The notes under the pieces were generated by a model. That model did no database searches and was not told the DNA's origin. It saw only the letters and a list, made by a program, of their open reading frames with translations. A stretch of DNA of 47,092 nucleotides from Streptomyces lanatus (GTDB lineage: Bacteria; Actinomycetota; Actinomycetes; Streptomycetales; Streptomycetaceae): NCBI RefSeq assembly GCF_014655715.1, contig NZ_BNBM01000007.1, positions 431,904-478,995 of the forward strand, given 5' to 3'. Shown piece after piece: positions 1 to 7,696 of the stretch; within the stretch, counting starts at the first letter, position 1, and the number at the start of each line of letters is the position of its first letter. The position numbers and the translations under genes were made by a program.

Positions 1-22
1 CCCCCTCTGCTGCGAGCGTCGG

Positions 23-502
23 CTACCCCTCGTCCTCCGACGACGGATAGACCCGCCACAGTTGCGAGAGGTTCGGGCCGCCCCACATCCGGGTCAGGCC
101 CACCAGCCGGTCGTTGCCCTGGAGGTGGTCGGCGATGGCCAGGGCGTAGCGCGGGTGCACGACGGAGACCAGGTAGAAGTCATTGCCGCGGTCCGCGTGG
201 GAGACCAGCCGCCAGTGCTGGTTGAGGCTGTCCGTGCGCTCCCGGAGGGTCACGGTGTCGGGCGGGTTGGCCCCCACCGTGAGACAGCGCCGGTTGGCGT
301 ACGACTCGATCCGCACCGTGCCGTTCGCGTTCGCCGGCAGGAACCACCGATGTGAGGTGTTGTCCTTGGCGAATGGGTCCTGTGCCCAGGTCTGGGTGTG
401 GTTGCCGACACCGTCGTGCCAGTCGTTGCACATGAAGTAGGTGCCGGTGACGTGGTGGGTCATCGTCACCGATCCACCCGCGAGCAGTACGAGATCCGTC
501 AA
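23..502 (-). CDS. Ricin-type beta-trefoil lectin-like protein
   Basis: This 159-aa protein looks like one beta-trefoil (RICIN/CBM13-like) carbohydrate-binding unit. It has repeated blocks of the form G-T-Y-F-x-C-N, N-R-R-C-L-T-V and a Q-x-W type ending (SLNQHWRL, LSQLWRVYP), as in ricin-B repeats. There is no catalytic domain. The N terminus is only mildly hydrophobic, so I see no convincing signal peptide and the protein may stay in the cytoplasm. The start is TTG at 502, chosen because GAGGAG lies 7 nt upstream; an internal ATG 13 codons later lacks a comparable site. It is divergent from the DUF4436 gene. Family assignment rests on repeat pattern only and the ligand is unknown. Confidence 0.6.
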   Translation of the reverse strand: MTDLVLLAGGSVTMTHHVTGTYFMCNDWHDGVGNHTQTWAQDPFAKDNTSHRWFLPANANGTVRIESYANRRCLTVGANPPDTVTLRERTDSLNQHWRLVSHADRGNDFYLVSVVHPRYALAIADHLQGNDRLVGLTRMWGGPNLSQLWRVYPSSEDEG

Positions 503-868
503 GTCAGTGCTCCTCGTCCTTGAGAGTCCGTCACGGGAGAGGGCGCCCCTGAACCGACCCTAGGCACCCGGCTGTTGTCCGACACCCCGGCGAACCGGAC
601 GTTTCACGAGGCCAGGGCCTGTCCGGTAGGCCCTCGAACGCATGGACGGCACCGCACGAACCGGCTGACCGCACGTCACCCACATGCCACTCATCCGGCG
701 CGGCGACGGCGCGGCGCACCCCGGGATTCGAACGGGCGGTGCGGGACTCACGGGCGGGCCGAAGGGGCAAGACCGGGAAACCGGAAGGCGCCGCGCCGAA
801 ACGGCTGGCTCATGCACCGCGGTCCCGCTCCTGTGGCGGCGCACCGCGATCCTGCCGAGGATCTGACC
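503..868. other. Divergent intergenic region with a short hairpin
   Basis: This stretch separates the divergent lectin and DUF4436 genes and has no supportable gene. It contains a perfect inverted repeat, AGGGCCT at 614-620 and AGGCCCT at 628-634 with a 7-nt loop. A long upstream extension of the DUF4436 reading frame runs through it. That extension is Arg/His/Pro-rich and has no ribosome binding site, so I treat it as non-coding. Confidence 0.4.
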
Positions 869-1837
869 ATGGCCGCTCACCGCACCAGGTCCCGCACCCG
901 CCGGTCCACATGGCTGTGGGGTGCGGCGGGCTTCCTGGCGCTGGCGGCGCTCGTGGGCGCGGGGACCGGCCTCTACTTCAGCGAACGGGACGCGCGACAG
1001 CGTCCCCTCACCGCGGGCGCCACCGGCCACGGCCGGATCGAGGTGCTGGCCGACGTGGAGAAGACGGACCCCGACGAGCGCACGGCCACGGTCCAGCTGA
1101 GTGTGGCGGCGACCGGTGAGTACGCCGACCCGGACGGTACGCATGCCCCGGCCAAGGACGTCACGGTCCACACCAACTCGGCGCTCCAGCCCGAGGTGAC
1201 GTTCGCCGCGGAAGGCGTCGGCGGGGTCAAGAGCGTGGTGGTTCCCCTGGAGTCGGGCACGTCGTCGGACTATCCCTTCGACCGCTACGACGTCAGCCTC
1301 GTCGTCGCCACCACCATCGGCGGTGTCTTGACCCCCACCCGCCTGGTGCTGCGCGACGAGGATCCGCGCTTCACCCTGCGCCGGGCCGCGGTCGTCGCCG
1401 ACGAGCAATTCGCGGCCGTGCGGGTGCGGGCGATGAGGTCGCGCAGCACCTTCATCATGGCCTGGTTCATGATCGGCGCCATGTGGGCCATTGCGCTGGC
1501 CGTTCTGCTGGCGTGCCATCTCGTCGTACGCCAACGCCGCGGCATGGTCTGGGGTGCCCTCGGCTGGATGGCGGGCACCCTCTTCGCCCTGGTCGGCCTC
1601 CGCAACGCGGCACCCGGCAGTCCCCCCAACGGCTGCGTCCTGGACTACGCGGCCTTCTACTGGGCCGAGGCCCTGATCGCGCTGAGCCTGACGCTGTTGG
1701 TGTTCTACGGGATCGTGACCGAGCACGATCACGGGGGGCCGTTGCCCGCGCGGGGCGGTGGGGGCGCGGTGCGGCCACGGCGGTTGCGGGTCCGGGTACG
1801 GCGGCCTGCGGGACGGCGGACCTCGACGCGCGGCTGA
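869..1837 (+). CDS. DUF4436 family membrane protein
   Basis: This is a 322-aa membrane protein with one N-terminal transmembrane segment (about residues 14-36), an extracytoplasmic beta-rich domain of about 170 residues, and three closely spaced C-terminal helices (starting near MAWFMIGAMWAIALAV). This 1+3 layout with an SSDYPFDRYDVSL-type block fits DUF4436, a family of unknown function in actinobacteria. I chose ATG 869 because GAGG sits 8 nt upstream and the upstream extension looks non-coding. The serine protease gene follows after 35 nt and may be co-transcribed. The C terminus is Gly/Arg-rich and probably cytoplasmic. No catalytic motif is visible. Confidence 0.7.
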   Translation: MAAHRTRSRTRRSTWLWGAAGFLALAALVGAGTGLYFSERDARQRPLTAGATGHGRIEVLADVEKTDPDERTATVQLSVAATGEYADPDGTHAPAKDVTVHTNSALQPEVTFAAEGVGGVKSVVVPLESGTSSDYPFDRYDVSLVVATTIGGVLTPTRLVLRDEDPRFTLRRAAVVADEQFAAVRVRAMRSRSTFIMAWFMIGAMWAIALAVLLACHLVVRQRRGMVWGALGWMAGTLFALVGLRNAAPGSPPNGCVLDYAAFYWAEALIALSLTLLVFYGIVTEHDHGGPLPARGGGGAVRPRRLRVRVRRPAGRRTSTRG

Positions 1838-1872
1838 CCCGGGATTCGCCTACCGTCGGAAGGGTGCGAGGT

Positions 1873-2739
1873 ATGTATCGGCTCGTCGCGCCCATGCTGG
1901 CGGTCGCCTCTGTCGTGGCGGTCGCCGCCGGGACCGTACCCCCCACTGACACGGCGATCAGCACGGTGAAGTTCACCGCGGCCGAACGCCGCGAGACGAT
2001 GGCGTACTGGACGCCGGAGCGGATGCGCGCGGTGGGCGCGTCCACCGAACTCGGCCACGACGCCGCGTCCGTCCGACCCTGGCGGGCTCCCGCGATGAAG
2101 ACGGTGGGACGCCTCTTCCTCACCAACGAGAAGGGCCAGGACACCTACTGCACCGCCACCGCGGTCCGGAGCCGCAACCGCTCCACGGTGATGACGGCCG
2201 GGCACTGCGTACAACTGCCCGCGTCGCCGGAGAACCACTACAGCAACATGGTCTTCGTACCGGGCTACAACGAGGGCGAGCGCCCGTACGGCGTGTATGT
2301 GGTCCGGGCGATCGCGGTGCCGCGCAGTTGGGCTCAGGACGCGCGGAACGATGTGGCGGCGGTCGTGGTGGACGAGCGGCCGGGCGGGGAGTCGCTGACG
2401 GACGAGGTCGGTGAGCAGGCGGTGGCCTTCGACCGTGAGCCGGGCGCCACGGTGACCGTCTTCGGATACCCCGACAGCCAGGAGCAGCGCGGCGAACACC
2501 TCATGTACTGCGCGGGTACGACGTCGAAGGCTCCCGACGGCACCCAGCGCGTCCGCTGTCCGATGGAGGGCGGGTCCAGCGGTGGCCCGTGGCTGGCCGG
2601 ATTCGACCGGAGGACGGGCCGGGGCACGCTGGTGTCGGTGAACAGCTTCGGCGACGCACCGGAGAACGGCACGGGGATGGACGGTGAGGTGCTGGGCGGG
2701 GCGGCGCGACAACTGCACGAGCGGGCGGAGGGATTGTGA
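1873..2739 (+). CDS. Secreted trypsin-like serine protease
   Basis: This is a 288-aa chymotrypsin-fold (S1) protease of the glutamyl-endopeptidase/V8-like type. The triad is visible: His111 in TAGHC, Asp160 in RNDVAAV and Ser236 in GGSSGGPW. Cys93/Cys112 and Cys213/Cys229 could form disulfides. Residues 1-20 form a signal peptide (MYRLVAPMLAVASVVAVAAG), followed by a possible propeptide of about 50 residues. ATG 1873 was chosen because GGAAGG lies 9 nt upstream and the signal peptide starts there. The gene ends 7 nt before the 3' end of the convergent lipoprotein gene, leaving no room for a terminator. Substrate is unknown. Confidence 0.82.
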   Translation: MYRLVAPMLAVASVVAVAAGTVPPTDTAISTVKFTAAERRETMAYWTPERMRAVGASTELGHDAASVRPWRAPAMKTVGRLFLTNEKGQDTYCTATAVRSRNRSTVMTAGHCVQLPASPENHYSNMVFVPGYNEGERPYGVYVVRAIAVPRSWAQDARNDVAAVVVDERPGGESLTDEVGEQAVAFDREPGATVTVFGYPDSQEQRGEHLMYCAGTTSKAPDGTQRVRCPMEGGSSGGPWLAGFDRRTGRGTLVSVNSFGDAPENGTGMDGEVLGGAARQLHERAEGL

Positions 2740-2746
2740 CCGCCCC

Positions 2747-3655
2747 TCAATCCTTGAGGTAGGGCTCGAGGAGGGTGCTCCACGCACGGGCGATCTTCGC
2801 GTACTCCTCGGGACACCGCTCGGCCCGCTCCTCGGGGAGCACACCGTCCGGGTTGCCCTCGCGCTTCACGATCCACTTGTACCGGCCGGGGTCCGAACCG
2901 TAGAGCCAGCAGGACCAGTTGTAGAACCGCTGGATGCTGAGCGAGTGTTCGTCGGCGTACTCGTCGGCGGGCATGTTCCCGGCCGACTCCGCCTCCGCGA
3001 GCCCGGACCAGGCGTTGATCGTGTCGATCGCGTACTGCTGGTGTTCGTCGTCGCCGCTGGCCAGCAGCAGGGCGGAGAGCTGGTCGACGGCGTCCTCCTC
3101 CTCGCCGGTGGCGGGCAGGTCGTACATGGCGATGAGGCCGTGGCCGAGCTCGTGCAGCAGGACGCCGTTGGTCAGGCCGACGAGGTCCTGCTCCACGGCG
3201 GCCTCGCGCTCCTTGGCGCTGCCCTCGGTCTCCTGCTCCTCGTAGATCTGCCGGAGGGTGTCGACGAACTCGTAGCAGTACGTGATGTCCTTCGTCTGCG
3301 GGTTCCAGAAGGCGTTGGCCTGTCCGCAGCTCTTCGCCCGCAGCGGCACGTCGTACGGCAGGGCGATGAGGTCGTCGGCGTAGTCCGACACGCCCTCAAG
3401 GGCCTTGGTGCGCTTGAGGAATGCCTCGGTCCGCCGGTCCGCGGGTTTCTCCGGCTTCTCGTACGACACCACGAGATCGCCGCGGTCGGCGGACGCAGAC
3501 GGGGAGGTCGCCGGGCCGGCCTTGAACCGGCGCACCGTGTCCTCCGTGCTCGTCGTGGCCTCGCCGGAGCCGGACGAGCAGCCGGTGACAGCGGTGAGGG
3601 CCGCCCCGGCGAGCATGGCGCCTGCCCGGGCTCGGGCCTTCCTCACTGCTGTCAC
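2747..3655 (-). CDS. Lipoprotein, putative zinc metallopeptidase (DUF4344)
   Basis: This is a 302-aa lipoprotein. The lipobox is LTAVTGC with the lipidated Cys at residue 26, after a short Arg/Lys-rich n-region and hydrophobic stretch. The mature part has a zincin motif HELGH at 168-172, followed by GHGLIAMYDLP and an acidic block (EEEDAVDQ, about 186-192) that supplies a plausible third metal ligand. Several Cys residues (110, 127 and later) suggest disulfides. The pattern matches the DUF4344 putative metallopeptidase family. The start is GTG with GAGAGGTGA upstream. The natural substrate is unknown. The gene lies downstream of, and in the same direction as, the streptogrisin-like protease gene. 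Confidence 0.75.
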   Translation of the reverse strand: MTAVRKARARAGAMLAGAALTAVTGCSSGSGEATTSTEDTVRRFKAGPATSPSASADRGDLVVSYEKPEKPADRRTEAFLKRTKALEGVSDYADDLIALPYDVPLRAKSCGQANAFWNPQTKDITYCYEFVDTLRQIYEEQETEGSAKEREAAVEQDLVGLTNGVLLHELGHGLIAMYDLPATGEEEDAVDQLSALLLASGDDEHQQYAIDTINAWSGLAEAESAGNMPADEYADEHSLSIQRFYNWSCWLYGSDPGRYKWIVKREGNPDGVLPEERAERCPEEYAKIARAWSTLLEPYLKD

Positions 3656-3775
3656 CGGCGGTCACCTCTCACGGTGCGGTCGGGTTCGGGACGTCTCCGC
3701 ATCCACGGTGGCCGCGGGCCGGTGGCCGGGCAAACGGCGCGGGCCGAACGGGTGGCCCCCCCCTCGCCGGCCGGG

Positions 3776-4870
3776 TCAGTAGACCTCGGTGCCGCTCCAG
3801 GCGAGCGCCTCGTTGACCTGCTGGCCGAGGCTGTCGCAGCCGTCGTTCCAGGTGATCTTGCCGGAGTTCAGGCCGAGCGCCGCGTCGCCGTGGAAGACCG
3901 GGCCGCCGCTGTCGCCGCCTTCGATGCAGTTGGTCCACCGGAACAGGCCGCCCACATTGCCGTCGCCGTAGTTGGCGGTGACGTTCTTCTGCAGCACATA
4001 GCCGCAGATGTAGCCCGTCTTCCAGCCGCTGCTGCACAGGTATTCGTCGGCGCCGGGGTCACGGGAGTGCGTGATGTCCTGATAGCTGCCGTTGTGCAGA
4101 TAGACGTTGCCCGGCTTGCCGATGTCGGCGTTGTAGTGCCGTATCAGGCCGTAGTCGTTGGCGGGGTAGGAGCCGCCGGCCTCGTAGCCGAGGTAGACGC
4201 CCGCGCCGTTGCGCCAGTCGGCGACCCCGGCCGCTTTGTACAGGCAGTGGCCCGCGGTGAGGAACCACAGCGAGTTCGGGTCGCTCTTCTTGCGGACGTT
4301 GAAGCCCAGCGAGCAGTCGACCAGGCCGTTGGAGCTCTCGATGAAGTTGCCGCCGGAGATGGTCTTCTCCAGCCTGCCGTCCGCCCGCGTCACCCGCACC
4401 GTGGAGCCGAAGGGCTCGGCGGTGCGCAGCAGACGGGCGTAGTCGGCGGCGGAGACGGTCGCGTCCGCCTGGACGTCGACCCGGTTCGCCTTCACATCCG
4501 TGCCCCAGGTGGTGCCGGGGATGGAGATCGACTTGTTGAACGCGTCGGTGACGGCGTCCAGTTCGGCCATGCTGTGCGTCACGCGCCGGGCGATGCCGCC
4601 CGCCTCGCGCACCTCGCCCGCGGCGGCCTCGTCGGTGACGTTGACCACGAGCCGGTCGGTCTCCCGGTCGACATAGAAGCCGCCGGTGCGGGACGCGCCG
4701 AGCTCGTCGGACAGCGCGGTCGCCGAACGGCCGCTGATGCCGCCGGCGACGGGGATGTCATGGGGGTCGGGTGCCGCGAACGCGTCGGACGGGCTCAACA
4801 ATGTGCCGGCGAACAGCAGCGCCGCAGCCAGAGGGCTCAGTGCGGCACGCCGTGACCATGAAGATCTCAA
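3776..4870 (-). CDS. Alpha-lytic/streptogrisin-type serine protease precursor
   Basis: This is a 364-aa preproprotease. It has a signal peptide (residues 1-32, ending AFA), a propeptide of about 135 residues with the alpha-lytic pro-region layout, and a mature S1E protease beginning near ISGGNF (about 171). The triad is His208 (TAGHC), Asp239 (NDYG) and Ser321 (GGDSGGP). Cys pairs 186/209 and 315/345 fit the family. The start is TTG 4870, with AAGGAT 7-8 nt upstream. The upstream region has an 18-bp perfect palindrome at 4901-4918 that could be an operator. Function as an extracellular protease is secure; specificity (SGPA, SGPC or SGPD-like) is not determined. Confidence 0.9.
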   Translation of the reverse strand: MRSSWSRRAALSPLAAALLFAGTLLSPSDAFAAPDPHDIPVAGGISGRSATALSDELGASRTGGFYVDRETDRLVVNVTDEAAAGEVREAGGIARRVTHSMAELDAVTDAFNKSISIPGTTWGTDVKANRVDVQADATVSAADYARLLRTAEPFGSTVRVTRADGRLEKTISGGNFIESSNGLVDCSLGFNVRKKSDPNSLWFLTAGHCLYKAAGVADWRNGAGVYLGYEAGGSYPANDYGLIRHYNADIGKPGNVYLHNGSYQDITHSRDPGADEYLCSSGWKTGYICGYVLQKNVTANYGDGNVGGLFRWTNCIEGGDSGGPVFHGDAALGLNSGKITWNDGCDSLGQQVNEALAWSGTEVY

Positions 4871-4900
4871 GGCGGAATCCTTCTACGCGAGGACAGCGGA

Positions 4901-4918
4901 AAGTGTTCGCACACACTT
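4901..4918. promoter_or_regulatory. 18-bp palindrome upstream of the protease gene
   Basis: AAGTGT (4901-4906) and ACACTT (4913-4918) form a perfect inverted repeat with a 6-nt centre. It lies about 30-48 nt upstream of the TTG start of the streptogrisin-like gene, a position suited to an operator or promoter overlap. The rest of the 312-bp gap up to the copper-protein gene shows nothing else I can assign, and no CsoR-like palindrome. Confidence 0.35.
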
Positions 4919-5182
4919 GCGACCCAAGAAACGTAGCCGGAGTGATCGTCCGCGGGCGGAACGCGGAGATGACGATCAGGTGATCAGCGGGTGGCGGCCA
5001 ACCCTCCCTGGAATCAGGCGACTTGAGCCGTACGCCGCCGGGAGCCCGGCACCCGGCGCCCCGATCCCCGTGGACCCGCCCCGCGGAATGTGTACGTCCG
5101 CCCGATGGCGCGCGGCGGCGGGTGGGCGTAGGACGGAAGGGCACGGGGCCCGCCCCGGGCTCCCGCACCACCAGGAGGAGCC

Positions 5183-5542
5183 ATGACCCAGCAGGGAATG
5201 ACGACGATGAGCAAGGAGATGCAGGACTGCGTCGAGGCGTGCATGAACTGCCACAGCGTGTGCGAGGAGACCATGAGCTCCTGCATGCAGATGGGCGGTC
5301 AGGCCCAGATGCAGATCATGCGCGCGCTCATGGACTGCGCCGAGACGACCCGTATGTGCGCGGACATGATGATGCGCCGCTCGCCCATGTCGGCCGAGAT
5401 GTGCGCGATGTGCGCCAGGGCCTGCGAGATGTGCGCCGAAGCGTGTATGTCCATGCCGGACGACCCGCAGATGATGCGCTGCGCCGAGGCGTGTCGCCGC
5501 TGCGCCGAGTCCTGTCGCTCGATGGCGGGCGCCACGATGTGA
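5183..5542 (+). CDS. Cys/Met-rich four-helix copper storage-like protein
   Basis: This 119-aa protein has 16 Cys (16, 20, 23, 27, 34, 52, 59, 74, 77, 81, 84, 88, 100, 104, 107, 111) and about 25 Met. Most Cys are spaced at CxxxC or CxxC so that they line the inside of helices. This is the signature of the four-helix-bundle Csp (DUF326) copper storage proteins, which bind many Cu(I) ions through thiolates. There is no signal or Tat peptide, so it resembles the cytosolic Csp3 type rather than exported Csp1. AGGAGGAG sits just upstream of ATG 5183. It is monocistronic, ending at a strong hairpin. I saw no recognisable copper-responsive operator upstream. Confidence 0.85.
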   Translation: MTQQGMTTMSKEMQDCVEACMNCHSVCEETMSSCMQMGGQAQMQIMRALMDCAETTRMCADMMMRRSPMSAEMCAMCARACEMCAEACMSMPDDPQMMRCAEACRRCAESCRSMAGATM

Positions 5543-5561
5543 AGCCGTAGGCCGAACAACA

Positions 5562-5591
5562 CTCAAGGGCACCCGACGGGGTGCCCTTGAG
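5562..5591. terminator. Bidirectional hairpin terminator
   Basis: CTCAAGGGCACCC (5562-5574) pairs perfectly with GGGTGCCCTTGAG (5579-5591) around the loop GACG, a 13-bp stem. It sits between the convergent copper-storage gene and the first LCP gene and can serve both strands. Confidence 0.85.
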
Positions 5592-5608
5592 GTGTGGGAG
5601 ACGGCTTC

Positions 5609-6898
5609 TCACTTGTCCGAGACGGTCACCGTCTCGTCGTTCTTCAGCTGCTCGACCAGCGTCTTCACCTTCGCCTTGTCCCAGACGAGGTTGCCTCCGG
5701 AGGAGCCGGAGACCGGCATGTTCATGGACTTGCCGTCGCCGCCGTTCACGCTCTTCATCGCCCAGAACATGGAGGCCAGGTCCCACAGGCCCATGTCCTT
5801 GTCGACGATCAGCGAGTCGAGGCCGGCGCTCATCGTGGGGTAGAGCTTGAAGGGGTTGAGGACCGTGCTCGGGGTGGCGACCTGGCTGGCGAGCGCGTTG
5901 AGGAACTTCTGCTGGTTCTTCGTGCGGTCCAGGTCGGAGCCGGCCAGCGCGTACCGGGTGCGGACGAACGCGAGCGACTGCTCGCCGTTCAGGGTCTGCT
6001 TGCCCTTCTTGAAGTCCGCGCCGGACTTGGAGTCCTTGATGTCCTGCGGGATGTCCATCTCGACGCCGCCGACCGCGTCCACGATGTTCGCGAAGCCGGC
6101 GAAGCCGATCTCGACGTAGTGGTCGATGTGCAGACCGGTGTTGAACTCGACCGTGCGCACCAGGAGCGTGGGCCCGTCCTCGGCGTAGGCCGCGTTCAGC
6201 TTCGTGTGCCGGCCCGTGCCCTTGAAGGTCTTGCCGGACTCCGAGCCCACATACGTCGGGATCTCCACGTCCGAGTCACGGGGGAGGGAGACCAGCGTGT
6301 CGCCGTTGCTGCCGACGTGCAGCAGCATCATGGAGTCGGTGCGCTTGCCGTCGGCGGAACCGGTGTGCAGTTCCTTCTTCTGTTCGGCCGTCATGCCCTC
6401 GCGGCTGTCGGAACCGACGATCAGATAGTTGGTGCCCTCGCCGGCCTCCGGCCGCTCTATGACCTTCGACAGGTCGACATCGCGGTTGAGCTTGGAGTCG
6501 GCCCAGAAGTAGGTGGCGACGCTCGTCACGACCAGCACCGTCACCAGCGTGATCGAGGCCACCTTGAACCGGCGCCGCCAGTTCGGCGCGGGCCGCGGCT
6601 CGCGCATCCCCGTGTCATCGCGGCCACCCCCGGATCCGCCGCCGTAGACCTGGCCGGTGTTGTAGCCGCTGTCGTACCCGTCGTCGTAGGACGTGTCGTC
6701 GCCGTAGCCGCCGTGGCCCTGGCCGTTCACATACGACTGCTGGCGCGGCACCCCGCCATAGCCCTGGCCGGGCGGCGGCGCCTGGCCGCGACGGACCTGC
6801 CGCATCACGCGCGCGCCCTCGGGCTGCGCGCTCCCGCTGCCGCGTCCGTAACGGCTGCCGCGGTTGTCGTCGGACCATGCCTGGGGCCAGTCATTCAT
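5609..6898 (-). CDS. LCP (LytR-CpsA-Psr) family transferase 1
   Basis: This 429-aa enzyme is of the LCP family, which transfers lipid-linked glycopolymers to peptidoglycan on the outer face of the membrane. The layout is a long cytoplasmic N terminus (1-110) with a Tyr/Gly-rich tract (46-92), one transmembrane helix (112-133) and the LCP domain (about 157-340). Diagnostic motifs are NYLIVGSDSR, RTDSMMLLHV, LPRDSDVEIP (catalytic Arg/Asp at 207-208), KLNAAYAEDGP and LAFVRTRY. It has no LytR_C domain. I chose ATG 6898 (MNDWPQAW) over an upstream in-frame start seven codons earlier. It is divergent from the thioesterase gene and ends at the 5562-5591 terminator. Confidence 0.9.
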   Translation of the reverse strand: MNDWPQAWSDDNRGSRYGRGSGSAQPEGARVMRQVRRGQAPPPGQGYGGVPRQQSYVNGQGHGGYGDDTSYDDGYDSGYNTGQVYGGGSGGGRDDTGMREPRPAPNWRRRFKVASITLVTVLVVTSVATYFWADSKLNRDVDLSKVIERPEAGEGTNYLIVGSDSREGMTAEQKKELHTGSADGKRTDSMMLLHVGSNGDTLVSLPRDSDVEIPTYVGSESGKTFKGTGRHTKLNAAYAEDGPTLLVRTVEFNTGLHIDHYVEIGFAGFANIVDAVGGVEMDIPQDIKDSKSGADFKKGKQTLNGEQSLAFVRTRYALAGSDLDRTKNQQKFLNALASQVATPSTVLNPFKLYPTMSAGLDSLIVDKDMGLWDLASMFWAMKSVNGGDGKSMNMPVSGSSGGNLVWDKAKVKTLVEQLKNDETVTVSDK

Positions 6899-7017
6899 GC
6901 GCCCCAGTGTGCAGGGCATGGCCAGGTGTCTTACAAGGTTCGGCGGAAAATAGGGTCACGGCTGTTGCGAAGCCAACACAAAGTCCGCGAATGTCAGGTC
7001 GGCATAAGGTGGAGGTC

Positions 7018-7575
7018 ATGACAGACCAGGTCACCGACGCGGAGTCGGGCACTCCGGATATCCCGGGCAAGCCGACGTCGGCCTCCCGCACCACTCTCAG
7101 CCACATCATGACCCACAACGACACCAACCTTCTCGGGACGGTGCACGGCGGTGTGATCATGAAACTCGTCGACGACGCGGCGGGCGCCGTGGCCGGCCGT
7201 CACTCCGGCGGCCCCGCCGTCACCGCGTCCATGGACGAGATGGCCTTCCTCGAGCCGGTCCGTGTCGGCGACCTCGTCCATGTGAAGGCCCAGGTCAACT
7301 GGACCGGCCGGACCTCGATGGAGGTCGGCGTACGCGTCCTCGCCGAGCGCTGGAACGAATCGGCGCCGCCCACCCAGGTCGGCTCGGCCTACCTGGTGTT
7401 CGCGGCCGTCGACGCCGACGGCAAGCCGCGCCGAGTGCCGCACGTCATACCGGAGACCGAACGCGACAAGCGGCGGTACCAGGAGGCCCAGATCCGGCGG
7501 ACGCATCGGCTGGCGCGCCGCCGCGCCATCATGGAGCTGCGGGAGAAGCGGGCGGCGGAGGGGTTCGAGGACTGA
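7018..7575 (+). CDS. Hotdog-fold acyl-CoA thioesterase
   Basis: This is a 185-aa hotdog-fold thioesterase of the YciA/BFIT (brown-fat acyl-CoA hydrolase) type. Family-typical blocks are THNDTNLLGTVHGGVIMKLVDDAAG (active-site Asn/His/Asp region, about residues 32-55), MDEMAFLEPVRVGDL and WTGRTSMEVGVRV. It should hydrolyse acyl-CoA to free acid and CoA in the cytoplasm. The C-terminal 40 residues are Arg/Glu-rich and helical. ATG 7018 was chosen because of the strong AGGTGGAGG upstream. It is divergent from LCP1 and convergent with LCP2; an ORF extension to 6877 lacks any support. Confidence 0.88.
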   Translation: MTDQVTDAESGTPDIPGKPTSASRTTLSHIMTHNDTNLLGTVHGGVIMKLVDDAAGAVAGRHSGGPAVTASMDEMAFLEPVRVGDLVHVKAQVNWTGRTSMEVGVRVLAERWNESAPPTQVGSAYLVFAAVDADGKPRRVPHVIPETERDKRRYQEAQIRRTHRLARRRAIMELREKRAAEGFED

Positions 7576-7588
7576 GAGAGGGCGGGGA

Positions 7589-7620
7589 GGGGGCGCGGAG
7601 GGCTGTCCGCACACGCCCCC
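7589..7620. terminator. Hairpin downstream of thioesterase gene
   Basis: GGGGGCG (7589-7595) pairs with CGCCCCC (7614-7620), with an additional inner GGA/TCC pairing. It lies 13 nt after the thioesterase stop and about 75 nt before the end of the convergent LCP gene. The following bases contain a degenerate CGAGCCCTGC-type repeat. Confidence 0.55.
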
Positions 7621-7696
7621 GACTGTTACATACGCCCCGCCCCGCATCGAGCCCTGCGCCGAGCCCTGCCCCGCCCCGCGCCGAGCCCCGTCCCAC

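Noticed and set aside
720..740. T-arm-like GGATTCGAAC sequence that could be a tRNA end or attachment site
   Set aside because: The flanking bases do not form a T-stem and no acceptor or anticodon arms fit. Probably chance.
560..1732. 390-aa minus-strand ORF covering the DUF4436 gene
   Set aside because: Composition is Gly/Arg/His-rich with no motif, whereas the plus strand has membrane helices in the DUF4436 arrangement and a ribosome site.
2684..4855. 723-aa plus-strand ORF
   Set aside because: It runs antisense across the DUF4344 lipoprotein and streptogrisin genes, whose family motifs and catalytic residues are clear. The antisense product is Val/Gly/Arg-rich with no domain, as expected of shadows in high-GC DNA.
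4990..5170. CsoR operator before the copper-storage gene
   Set aside because: No TACCCC/GGGGTA-type palindrome is present in the gap.
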